Source of the DNA: Lachnospiraceae bacterium | GTDB lineage: Bacteria > Bacillota > Clostridia > Lachnospirales > Lachnospiraceae | Assembly: GCA_021153325.1 (NCBI GenBank) | Contig: JAGKTQ010000027.1 | Span: forward strand, 1-28,527 | Length of the DNA: 28,527 nt | Direction of reading: 5' to 3' | Shown: positions 8,669 through 15,539 of the stretch, piece after piece | Numbering within the stretch: position 1 is the stretch's first letter | Layout: every line of letters begins with the position of its first letter | The notes under the pieces: generated by a model | Seen by the model: only the letters and a program-made list of their open reading frames with translations | Database searches by the model: none | Told to the model about the DNA's origin: nothing | Translations under genes and position numbers: made by a program

Positions 8669-9625
8669 ATGTTATATTTTATTTTAATAGGAGTTATTTG
8701 TTTACTTATTATATTATTCTTTACATTTGTTCCGGTTGGTCTTTGGATTTCATCTATGGCAGCAAATGTAAAAATCAGCATTTTTAATTTGATCGGTATG
8801 CGTTTAAGACGTGTAACACCTGCAAGAATTGTAAATCCACTTATTAAAGCTACAAAAGCCGGATTAAAATTAAACATTAACCAGTTGGAAGCGCATTATC
8901 TTGCTGGTGGTAATGTTGATAAAGTTGTAGATGCATTAATTGCTTCTGAAAGAGCAGGAATTGAACTTACTTTTGAAAAAGCAGCAGCTATCGACCTTGC
9001 AGGCCGTGATGTTCTGGAAGCTGTAAAAATGAGTGTTAATCCAAAAGTTATTGAAACAACAAATGTTTCTGCAGTTGCTAAGGATGGTATCGAACTTCTT
9101 GTAAAAGCAAGAGTTACTGTAAGAGCTGACCTTAAAAGATTGGTCGGTGGTGCTGGTGAAACAACTATTTTAGCAAGAATTGGTGAAGGTATTGTTACAA
9201 CAGTAGGTTCTTCCGATTCTCATAAATCTGTTTTGGAAAATCCAGATGATATTTCAAAATGTATTTTAAGTAAAGGTCTTGATTCCGGTACAGCATTTGA
9301 AATTCTTTCTATTGATATTGCAGATATTGATGTAGGAAGAAATATTGGTGCACAGTTGCAGACTCTTCAGGCAGAAGCTGATAAAAATATTGCACAGGCA
9401 AAAGCAGAAGAAAGAAGAGCTATGGCTGTTGCAAAAGAGCAGGAAATGCGTGCTTATGTAGTAGAAGCAGAAGCAGAAGTTCCAAAGGCACTGGCATATG
9501 CATTAAGAGAAGGAAAGCTTGGAATTATGGATTACTATGATATGGAAAATATCAAAGCAGATACAATGATGCGTGACAAAATTGCCGGAAAGAGTACAGA
9601 AGAAATTAAATCCGGTAAAGAATAG
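8669..9625 (+). CDS. floA: Flotillin-like protein FloA
   Basis: This is a membrane scaffold of functional membrane microdomains. The 318-residue product has an N-terminal membrane hairpin (about residues 2-20), an SPFH-type core, and a coiled-coil region rich in Ala, Glu and Gln (QAEADKNIAQAKAEERRAMA). It then has the conserved C-terminal segment ending GIMDYYDMENIKADTMMR. These features and the length are those of the YqfA/FloA family rather than of FloT. The ATG at 8669 follows GGAGGG at 8657-8662; an in-frame ATG 36 bases upstream lacks a ribosome site. It follows nfeD and is followed 17 bases later by a small charged protein, so all three are probably one transcript. Confidence 0.95.
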   Translation: MLYFILIGVICLLIILFFTFVPVGLWISSMAANVKISIFNLIGMRLRRVTPARIVNPLIKATKAGLKLNINQLEAHYLAGGNVDKVVDALIASERAGIELTFEKAAAIDLAGRDVLEAVKMSVNPKVIETTNVSAVAKDGIELLVKARVTVRADLKRLVGGAGETTILARIGEGIVTTVGSSDSHKSVLENPDDISKCILSKGLDSGTAFEILSIDIADIDVGRNIGAQLQTLQAEADKNIAQAKAEERRAMAVAKEQEMRAYVVEAEAEVPKALAYALREGKLGIMDYYDMENIKADTMMRDKIAGKSTEEIKSGKE

Positions 9626-9642
9626 AGCGGGGAGGAGAGCCC

Positions 9643-10152
9643 ATGCTTAAAGATAATTTCAATGTGATCGTAAAACCTGCTGTTAAAAATTTTCCAAAAG
9701 AATTTCTGAATCAAGTTGCAGATGAATTCAAAGGAGGAACTATTGGAGAAATTGCAGGTGAGATTTATGGAGATTTAGTAAAAGAAAATTTAAAAAAGAA
9801 AGAAAAATTAGGTAAATATATAAATGGGATGTCTCTCACATACGATGAAAAAATAAGTTCGGAAGATGCAGAAAAAGTAAAATCCAGAATAAAAAAAGAG
9901 TTAGAAGAAAAAAGGATAGAAATAAAGAAAAAACAGGAAGGTAAAGAAAAAAAACTTCAAGAAACAATGAAAAGCAAAGAAGTTAGTAAAACTTTATCGA
10001 ATACTGCAATAACGAAAGAAAATTTTTCGGTAGATTCCATGTCTGTAGAAAAATTGAGAGAAGCAGTTATTTGGTCAGAAGTAATTGGAGAGCCAGTATG
10101 TAGAAGACGTAGAAACCAAAGAAGGTCATGTGGAGGTCATACATGCCGATAA
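9643..10152 (+). CDS. Uncharacterised charged protein with basic C-terminus, in the floA cluster
   Basis: I do not recognise a characterised family. The 169-residue product has no signal peptide or membrane helix. Residues about 45-115 are very rich in Lys and Glu (EKVKSRIKKELEEKRIEIKK), probably a long helix or coiled coil. Near the end lies VEKLREAVIWSEVIGEPV, followed by a strongly basic, Cys-containing tail (CRRRRNQRRS, then CGGHTCR). GGGGAGGAG lies directly upstream of the ATG. The last ten bases overlap the start of the response-regulator gene, whose Shine-Dalgarno site is embedded in this coding sequence, so the two are translationally coupled. A role tied to FloA or to the regulator is inference from position only. 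Confidence 0.75.
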   Translation: MLKDNFNVIVKPAVKNFPKEFLNQVADEFKGGTIGEIAGEIYGDLVKENLKKKEKLGKYINGMSLTYDEKISSEDAEKVKSRIKKELEEKRIEIKKKQEGKEKKLQETMKSKEVSKTLSNTAITKENFSVDSMSVEKLREAVIWSEVIGEPVCRRRRNQRRSCGGHTCR

Positions 10153-10889
10153 GTGTAATGCTTGTAGAAGATGAAGAAGGTATCAGAAAACTTTTAAGTA
10201 AAGTGATTGAAAAAAAACCTGGATTTGAGGTTGTTGCAGAAAGTGATAATTTAGCAAATGCAGTAACACTCTTTATGAAGAATAAACCAGAGGTTGTTTT
10301 TTTAGACATTGAAATAGGTGGAGAAAGTGGACTGGAATGTGCAAAGATTATTGCAGATTTAGAACCAAAAACAAAAATAATCTTTGCTACTGCTCACTCA
10401 GAATATATGTCGGATGCTTTTGAAGTATATGCGTTTGATTATATTGTGAAGCCTTTTAATATTGAAAGAGTGAATCATACTCTTGAAAGAATAGAAAATT
10501 TGTCTCAAAAGCAGGATATTGATTCTTCTCATCTCGATAAAATTGTAAAATACGAAAAAGGCTTGGAAAAACTTCTTGTCAAAGGCAAAGAAAGTATGAG
10601 CTTTGTGGATATAAAAGATATCATACTGATTCAAAGAGAAAATGGAAGTACAGTTATTTATACAAGAACTGATTCTTTTACAACTTCTGCAAGTCTTAGT
10701 GATATAGAAGCAAAGTTGGACAAAGACCAGTTTTTAAGAAGTCATAAGTCGTATATTATAAACATTTCACAAATAAAGAAGATTGAACCTTATGGACGCT
10801 GGACTTATGTTGTGACATTTAAAGATATTGATAAAGATGCGCTTATGATAAGTGAAAAATACGAAGAAATAAAGAAGAGATTTTTATAA
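10143..10889 (+). CDS. LytTR-family DNA-binding response regulator
   Basis: This is a 248-residue two-component response regulator. The receiver domain (about 1-120) has the acidic pair Glu9/Asp10, phosphoacceptor Asp55 in VVFLDIEIGG, the Thr/Ala switch in IIFATAH and Lys103 in DYIVKPF. The C-terminal domain (about 140-245) is a LytTR DNA-binding domain, recognisable in FVDIKDIILIQRENG ... FLRSHKSYIINISQIKKIEPYG. The ATG at 10143 lies six bases after GGAGG (10132-10136), while the ATG at 10128 lies before that site. Its probable cognate kinase is the Spo0B-type sensor at 7173, a common pairing for LytTR regulators. Targets are unknown. Confidence 0.92.
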   Translation: MPISVMLVEDEEGIRKLLSKVIEKKPGFEVVAESDNLANAVTLFMKNKPEVVFLDIEIGGESGLECAKIIADLEPKTKIIFATAHSEYMSDAFEVYAFDYIVKPFNIERVNHTLERIENLSQKQDIDSSHLDKIVKYEKGLEKLLVKGKESMSFVDIKDIILIQRENGSTVIYTRTDSFTTSASLSDIEAKLDKDQFLRSHKSYIINISQIKKIEPYGRWTYVVTFKDIDKDALMISEKYEEIKKRFL

Positions 10890-10943
10890 AAATCGGATAT
10901 TGTAAAGTAATGTAAAATTTCTTAAAAATATAATTCCTATTTC

Positions 10944-10971
10944 TTGTAATTTTATTTAAATGTGATAAAAT
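10944..10971 (+). promoter_or_regulatory. Possible sigma-A promoter for the antiporter gene
   Basis: TTGTAA (10944-10949) and TAAAAT (10966-10971) are separated by 16 bases and preceded by A/T-rich sequence. The transcript would start near 10978, inside the left arm of the adjoining inverted repeat. The match is moderate, and this is inference from sequence alone. Confidence 0.4.
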
Positions 10972-11029
10972 CATAGCTTAGATGTTAGTTTATATAAATT
11001 TTATAAATAACACCTAGGCTATGTTTTTT
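10972..11029 (+). terminator. Inverted repeat with T-run between the response regulator and antiporter genes
   Basis: The arm at 10972-10987 (CATAGCTTAGATGTTA) pairs with 11008-11023 (TAACACCTAGGCTATG) over 16 positions with one G-U pair and one A-C mismatch, around a 20-base A/T loop. Six T follow at 11024-11029. As RNA it should terminate transcripts arriving from the floA/LytTR cluster. Because a putative promoter abuts the left arm, the dyad could also serve as an operator for the antiporter gene. Confidence 0.7.
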
Positions 11030-11048
11030 ATTATACGGAGGAAAAATT

Positions 11049-12233
11049 ATGGAAGCATACAGTATATTTAAAGATCTTGCCATTATTATTGTTGCGGCAA
11101 AAATTTTCGGTATTATAGCAAGAAAGTGTAAGGCACCACAGGTAGTAGGAGAAATTATTGCAGGACTTGTAATAGGACCTTGTATGTTAGGTCTGGTAGA
11201 TCAGACGGATTTCTTATTACAGATGGCAGAAATAGGTGTTGTATTATTAATGTTTTCTGCTGGTCTTGAAACGGACTTAAAGGAACTTTTAAAAACAGGA
11301 CCAATTGCATTTTTAATTGCATGTGCTGGTGTATTTATTCCTTTAGTTGGTGGAACATTACTTTATATGGGATTTTATGGAGCATCTCCGTGGGGATCAG
11401 AAGAGTTTTATAAAGCAGTTTTTATGGGAACGATCATGACTGCAACTTCTGTAAGTATTACAGTACAGTCTCTTCGTGAAATGGGACGTTTGAAAGGCAA
11501 AGTAGGAACAACGATCTTAAGTGCAGCTATTATTGATGATGTAATTGGTATTATCGTACTTACTTTTGTAATTGGATTTAAAACTCCGGATTCAAAACCG
11601 GTAGATGTTATTATTTCTACTGTTTTATTCTTTGTATTTGCTATTGTAGTTGGATATGTCTGTTATAAAGTATTTAAGTGGGTAGATGCAAAATATCCAC
11701 ATACAAGACGTATTCCAATTGCGGGACTTGCACTTTGTTTCGCTTTGGCTTATATAGCAGAAGAATTTTTTGGAATTGCAGATATTACCGGTGCTTATGT
11801 GGCAGGTATTATTCTTTGTTCTATCAAAGATTCTGAATATATTGCAGAAAAAATGGACATTAATTCTTATATGTTGTTTGGGCCGGTATTCTTTGCTAGT
11901 ATTGGTCTGAAAACAAATATTGATAATATTGATTCTTCTATTATCGCTTTCTCAATTGCCTTTGTTATTGTAGCATTAATTGCAAAGATTATAGGATGTG
12001 GACTTGTAGCAAAGATTTGTAAGTTCAGTTGGGGTGATTCCTTAAAAGTTGGTGTTGGAATGATGACACGAGGAGAAGTAGCCTTGATCGTTTCTCAGAA
12101 GGGTCTTTCTGTAGGACTTTTATCACCAGTATACTTTACTGCAGTTATCTTGTTGATCATTGTTTCTTCTATTTGTACACCGATCATATTAAAGGTATTA
12201 TATGCAAAGCATGGAGAAGCTGAACCAGCGTAG
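11049..12233 (+). CDS. CPA2-family cation/proton antiporter (KefB/NapA-like)
   Basis: This is a 394-residue integral membrane protein with about 11-13 hydrophobic helices covering nearly its whole length. It belongs to the monovalent cation:proton antiporter 2 family, which exchanges Na+ or K+ for protons. Recognisable features are GEIIAGLVIGPCMLG near the N-terminus, TATSVSITVQSLREMG, and the paired acidic residues in the transport helix (AAIIDDVIGI). There is no C-terminal TrkA-N nucleotide-binding domain, so it is not a complete KefB/KefC glutathione-gated channel. CGGAGG lies seven bases before the ATG. It is a single-gene unit bounded by an inverted repeat upstream and a promoter downstream. 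The ion specificity cannot be read from the sequence. Confidence 0.9.
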   Translation: MEAYSIFKDLAIIIVAAKIFGIIARKCKAPQVVGEIIAGLVIGPCMLGLVDQTDFLLQMAEIGVVLLMFSAGLETDLKELLKTGPIAFLIACAGVFIPLVGGTLLYMGFYGASPWGSEEFYKAVFMGTIMTATSVSITVQSLREMGRLKGKVGTTILSAAIIDDVIGIIVLTFVIGFKTPDSKPVDVIISTVLFFVFAIVVGYVCYKVFKWVDAKYPHTRRIPIAGLALCFALAYIAEEFFGIADITGAYVAGIILCSIKDSEYIAEKMDINSYMLFGPVFFASIGLKTNIDNIDSSIIAFSIAFVIVALIAKIIGCGLVAKICKFSWGDSLKVGVGMMTRGEVALIVSQKGLSVGLLSPVYFTAVILLIIVSSICTPIILKVLYAKHGEAEPA

Positions 12234-12254
12234 AATTGTCCACATAATTTTTGA

Positions 12255-12283
12255 TTGACAAAGAAATATCAATAAGTTATAGT
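12255..12283 (+). promoter_or_regulatory. Sigma-A promoter of the ABC-F leader
   Basis: A perfect -35 TTGACA (12255-12260) is separated by 17 bases from TATAGT (12278-12283). The predicted start is near 12290, giving a leader of about 258 bases before the ABC-F gene. Confidence 0.85.
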
Positions 12284-12330
12284 AAAAAAGCAGTGACAAC
12301 AGTAAATGAAAGAATGGAGATATTGAAGGA

Positions 12331-12351
12331 ATGATAATTATTTCTCGCTAA
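12331..12351 (+). CDS. Putative leader peptide MIIISR controlling the ABC-F gene
   Basis: This is a six-codon ORF (ATG ATA ATT ATT TCT CGC TAA) that coincides with the 5' arm of the long leader stem; its stop codon is the end of the arm. GGAG at 12316-12319 lies 11 bases upstream of the ATG. A ribosome stalled here would prevent the stem from forming. Two other short ORFs start at 12306 and 12314 but lack a ribosome site and match the structure less well. The call rests on position and on analogy with other ABC-F and erm leaders. Confidence 0.55.
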   Translation: MIIISR

Positions 12352-12493
12352 TCAAACAATTAAAAGTACACAAATAATTTTAAGGTTCTTAATGGCAATC
12401 ATTAAGAAGTTTATTTGTGTGTTTAGCAGAGAATAATTCATTCCAATAACATATTTTGATATAGAAAATAAAAGTTATGGACTCACAAATGGG

Positions 12494-12520
12494 CGCAGGA
12501 ATTATTCCTGCGTCTTTTTT
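12494..12520 (+). terminator. Intrinsic terminator inside the ABC-F leader
   Basis: CGCAGGA (12494-12500) pairs with TCCTGCG (12506-12512) around a five-base loop. A G-U and a G-C pair can extend the stem at its base, and six T follow at 12515-12520. It lies 27 bases before the ABC-F start codon, so it can only act as a conditional terminator for that gene. Confidence 0.9.
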
Positions 12521-12547
12521 GTTCAATAAAAATAAAGGAGCTTTTTT

Positions 12548-14047
12548 ATGTCTTTAATAAATGTGAGTGGATTAACTTTTTATTATGATGGAAATTATGA
12601 CAATATTTTTGAAGAGGTATCATTTCAGATAGATACAGATTGGAAATTAGGTTTTATAGGAAGAAATGGAAAAGGAAAAACAACTTTTCTGAATTTATTA
12701 CTTGGAAAGTATGAATATAAGGGAACAATAAGTGCCTCTGTGAATTTTGACTATTTTCCTTTTCAAATAGAGAATAAAGAAAAAAATACAATTGATATTG
12801 TAGAAAAATTATATCCAGATTATGAATTTTGGAAAATTTGTAGAGAGCTTAGTTTGTTAGATGTGGATGCGGATGTTTTATACCGTCCTTTTCAGACGCT
12901 TAGCAATGGAGAGCAGACAAAAGTTATGCTTGCCGTGTTGTTTTCCAAGGAAAATAATTTTTTGTTAATAGATGAACCTACCAATCATCTGGATATGGAA
13001 ACGAGAATTTTAGTAAAAGAATACCTGAATAAGAAAAAAGGATTTATTTTAGTATCTCATGACAGAAGTTTTTTAGATGGATGTATAGATCATGTGCTTT
13101 CTATCAATAAGTGTAATATTGAAGTAATGAAAGGAAATTTTTCTACATGGTGGGAAAATAAGCAGAGACAGGATGCTTATGAGTTGGCTGAAAATGAGAG
13201 GCTTAAAAAGGATATTAAAAGGCTGGAAAAAGCAGCAAGGCAGACAAGGGAATGGGCTGATAAGGTAGAATCTACAAAGATAGGAAAAGGAGCACAGAAG
13301 CTTAGAAATAAGGGGGATGTGTGTACTGATACAAGAGCTTATATAGGAGAAAAATCCAGAAGGATGCAGCAGAGGCGTAAGAATCTGGAAAACAGACAGG
13401 ATAAGGCTATTGAAGAAAAATCCGGCTTATTGAAAAATATAGATAGTGCTGAGAACTTAAAGATCATTCCTTTAAAGCATTATAAACAGACTCTTGTTTC
13501 TGTGGAAGATTTATCTTTGTATTATGATGATAAATGTGTATGCCAGAATGTCAATTTTAAAATCAACAATGGAGATAGAATTGTATTAAGTGGAAAGAAC
13601 GGATGTGGAAAATCCAGTATCATTAAGAAAATACTTGGAAATGAAATTGCATTTGAAGGAAAAATAGATGTGGCAGCAGGATTGAAAATATCTTATATCA
13701 ACCAGGATACTTCTTTTTTGAAGGGAAGCTTGAAGGATTATATTATTGAAAATAATCTGGATGAAAGTCTTTTTAAAGCATTACTGAGAAAACTTGATTT
13801 TTCAAGACTCCAATTTGAAAAAAATATGGAGGATTATAGTGGTGGACAAAAGAAAAAGGTTTTGATTGCCAAAAGTCTTTGCGAGCAGGCGCATTTATAT
13901 ATTTGGGATGAACCATTGAATTTTATCGATATCTTTTCAAGAATGCAGATTGAAAATTTAATTCAGGAATTTCAGCCTACTATGCTGCTTGTGGAACATG
14001 ATAAATCCTTTGTGGATAAAGTATCTACAGAAATTCTTAAGATGTAG
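12548..14047 (+). CDS. Lsa-type ABC-F ribosomal protection protein
   Basis: This is a cytoplasmic twin-ATPase ABC-F protein of 499 residues, the length of Lsa(A). Family members bind the ribosomal E site and dislodge lincosamides, streptogramin A and pleuromutilins. ATPase 1 has GRNGKGKT at 38-45, LSNGEQ at 118-123 and LLIDEPTNHLD with Glu143. A charged linker (about 190-290) follows. ATPase 2 has GKNGCGKS at 349-356 and LYIWDEPLNFID with Glu455. The WKLGFIGRNG, VLYRPFQTLS and IWDEPLN segments closely resemble Lsa proteins as I remember them. AAAGGAG precedes the ATG, and expression is probably drug-inducible through the upstream attenuator. The exact resistance spectrum is inference. Confidence 0.88.
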   Translation: MSLINVSGLTFYYDGNYDNIFEEVSFQIDTDWKLGFIGRNGKGKTTFLNLLLGKYEYKGTISASVNFDYFPFQIENKEKNTIDIVEKLYPDYEFWKICRELSLLDVDADVLYRPFQTLSNGEQTKVMLAVLFSKENNFLLIDEPTNHLDMETRILVKEYLNKKKGFILVSHDRSFLDGCIDHVLSINKCNIEVMKGNFSTWWENKQRQDAYELAENERLKKDIKRLEKAARQTREWADKVESTKIGKGAQKLRNKGDVCTDTRAYIGEKSRRMQQRRKNLENRQDKAIEEKSGLLKNIDSAENLKIIPLKHYKQTLVSVEDLSLYYDDKCVCQNVNFKINNGDRIVLSGKNGCGKSSIIKKILGNEIAFEGKIDVAAGLKISYINQDTSFLKGSLKDYIIENNLDESLFKALLRKLDFSRLQFEKNMEDYSGGQKKKVLIAKSLCEQAHLYIWDEPLNFIDIFSRMQIENLIQEFQPTMLLVEHDKSFVDKVSTEILKM

Positions 14048-14051
14048 ATAA

Positions 14052-14080
14052 GTGACTTTATAATAAAAACGTGATAATAT
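14052..14080 (+). promoter_or_regulatory. Possible promoter for the Cof-type HAD phosphatase
   Basis: GTGACT (14052-14057) lies 17 bases upstream of TAATAT (14075-14080), with GATAAT overlapping as an alternative -10. No terminator is visible between the ABC-F stop and this gene, so cotranscription with the ABC-F gene is also possible. Confidence 0.35.
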
Positions 14081-14133
14081 CTTATAAGCAGTAATATTGA
14101 AAAAAGTGGAAATTGTACAAATGTGGAGGATAT

Positions 14134-14958
14134 ATGAAATTAGGTGAAGAAAAGATTTTAGTATTGGATATAGATGGGACACTTACCAATTCTCAAAAGG
14201 AAATAACAGAAAATACAAAGCAGGGTATCAAGAATATTATGGAACGTGGACACATTGTTATGCTTGCTTCAGGACGTCCTACACCGGGGATGAAACGTTA
14301 TGCGGAAGAATTGGAATTGGAGAAATATGGTGGATATTTATTGTCCTTTAATGGTGGAAAGATCATAAATTGCAAAACAGGAGAAATTGTGTTTCAAAAG
14401 ACATTACCAAATCATATTCTTCCACGACTTTATAAATTTGCAGTAGCGCATGATTGCGGACTGGTAACCTATCTTGGAGACAGCGTTATTTTAGGAACGA
14501 GAAGTGATGAATATGTTGAGTTAGAGGCTAGAATCAATGGCATGCCTATCCGTCAGGTAGAAAACATGATAGATTTTGTTGATTTTGATATGAATAAGTG
14601 CCTGATGACTGCACCTGTTGATAAAGCACCTGAATTGGAAAAGCAATTACAGGAAATGTTCGGAGATATCGCTAGTATTTATCGCAGTGAACCATTTTTC
14701 ATTGAAATTATGCCAAAGGGTGTGGATAAAGCTGCTTCATTAGATAGAATGCTGTGTACAGTTGGATTAAAAAGAGAAAATGCTATTTGCTGTGGCGATG
14801 GATTTAATGATATGACTATGATCCAGTATGCCGGGGTAGGCGTAGCAATGGAAAATGCACAGGAAAAAGTAAAAGAGGCAGCAGACTATATTACAAAATC
14901 AAATGATGAAGATGGAATTGTAGTAGTAATCGATAAATTTATTTTAAATCAGAATTAA
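14134..14958 (+). CDS. Cof-type HAD-IIB phosphatase
   Basis: This is a cytoplasmic haloacid-dehalogenase-superfamily phosphatase of 274 residues, class IIB (Cof/YwpJ type), which dephosphorylates sugar phosphates or similar small molecules. The motifs are DIDGT with nucleophile Asp12 and acid/base Asp14, ASGRP (motif II), the lysine of KGVDKAASLD (motif III) and GDGFNDMTMI (motif IV). The capped class-II insert lies between motifs II and III. I chose the ATG at 14134, which follows GGAGG by six bases; a TTG at 14113 is in frame but lies before that site. The substrate cannot be predicted. Confidence 0.9.
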   Translation: MKLGEEKILVLDIDGTLTNSQKEITENTKQGIKNIMERGHIVMLASGRPTPGMKRYAEELELEKYGGYLLSFNGGKIINCKTGEIVFQKTLPNHILPRLYKFAVAHDCGLVTYLGDSVILGTRSDEYVELEARINGMPIRQVENMIDFVDFDMNKCLMTAPVDKAPELEKQLQEMFGDIASIYRSEPFFIEIMPKGVDKAASLDRMLCTVGLKRENAICCGDGFNDMTMIQYAGVGVAMENAQEKVKEAADYITKSNDEDGIVVVIDKFILNQN

Positions 14959-15014
14959 TCAAACTTTTTGGATTTCTTAGGAATCTATTAAGTAGAAGGT
15001 AGGGAGGGGCAGCA

Positions 15015-15539
15015 GTGGCAAAGAACACCTATGATAAAATTGTTGAATATATTATTGAAAATCAACAGAAGTTCTACCGTATAGCTTATTGTTATGTTTA
15101 TAATAAAGATTCTGCGTTGGATATTGTACAAAATGCAATTTGTAAGGCACTTGAACATTATCACAGTTTGCGTAATCCTGATGCTGTAAAAACGTGGTTT
15201 TACCGTATTCTTGTAAATGAAAGTTTGACTTACATCAAAAAGAATGGGAAAGAAATAGCATGTGAACCGACAGAACTAAAAGAAGAAATTTACTACGAGC
15301 CTAAATTTGAACCAGGTCTTGCGGTATATGATGAAATAAACAAGCTGTCAAAAGAAATGCAGACTGTTGTTGTATTACATTTTTTTGAACAGCTTACATT
15401 GAAAGAAATCTCGGAAGTGACCGGTGTCAATTTAAATACAGTCAAATCCAGATTGTATGCAGCTCTTTCAAAGTTGGAAGAAGGGTTAAAGGAGGAGTAT
15501 TTTGATGGACAATCAAAAAAAGCAGGCACTTCAAGCTAG
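15015..15539 (+). CDS. ECF RNA polymerase sigma factor (SigV-like)
   Basis: This is a 174-residue extracytoplasmic-function sigma factor. Region 2 (about residues 10-75) contains FYRIAYCYVYNKDSALDIVQNAICKAL and the WFYRILVNES segment. Region 4 (about 110-160) has the helix-turn-helix TLKEISEVTGVNLNTVKSRLYAAL. The start is a GTG with GGGAGGGG five bases upstream. Its 3' end overlaps the next gene by 35 bases. That gene encodes an RsiV-like anti-sigma factor, which points to the SigV group; in Bacillus subtilis and enterococci SigV responds to lysozyme. I could not identify an autoregulatory ECF promoter in the 56-base gap upstream. Confidence 0.9.
   Translation: MAKNTYDKIVEYIIENQQKFYRIAYCYVYNKDSALDIVQNAICKALEHYHSLRNPDAVKTWFYRILVNESLTYIKKNGKEIACEPTELKEEIYYEPKFEPGLAVYDEINKLSKEMQTVVVLHFFEQLTLKEISEVTGVNLNTVKSRLYAALSKLEEGLKEEYFDGQSKKAGTSS

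Larger units (their letters stand above)
12290..12547 (+). promoter_or_regulatory. Attenuator leader of the Lsa-type ABC-F gene
   Basis: This 258-base leader fills the 314-base gap after the antiporter. Arm 12328-12351 pairs with 12423-12444 (about 21 pairs with small bulges). Inside are a perfect 10-bp stem (ACACAAATAA at 12368-12377 with 12411-12420) and a 9-bp hairpin (12386-12394 with 12400-12408, loop GCAAT). An intrinsic terminator follows at 12494-12520. The 3' arm segment GAATAATTC (12431-12439) is perfectly complementary to GAATTATTC (12499-12507) in the terminator, so freeing that arm could form an antiterminator. A six-codon ORF lies exactly in the 5' arm. Clostridial, Listeria and Bacillus ABC-F resistance genes are known to use such drug-sensing attenuation. 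Confidence 0.82.

Noticed and set aside
12236..12244. TTGTCCACA, resembling a DnaA box
   Set aside because: It is a single site with one mismatch, 12 kb from the dnaA-dnaN gap and with no cluster around it; expected by chance in a sequence of this length and composition.
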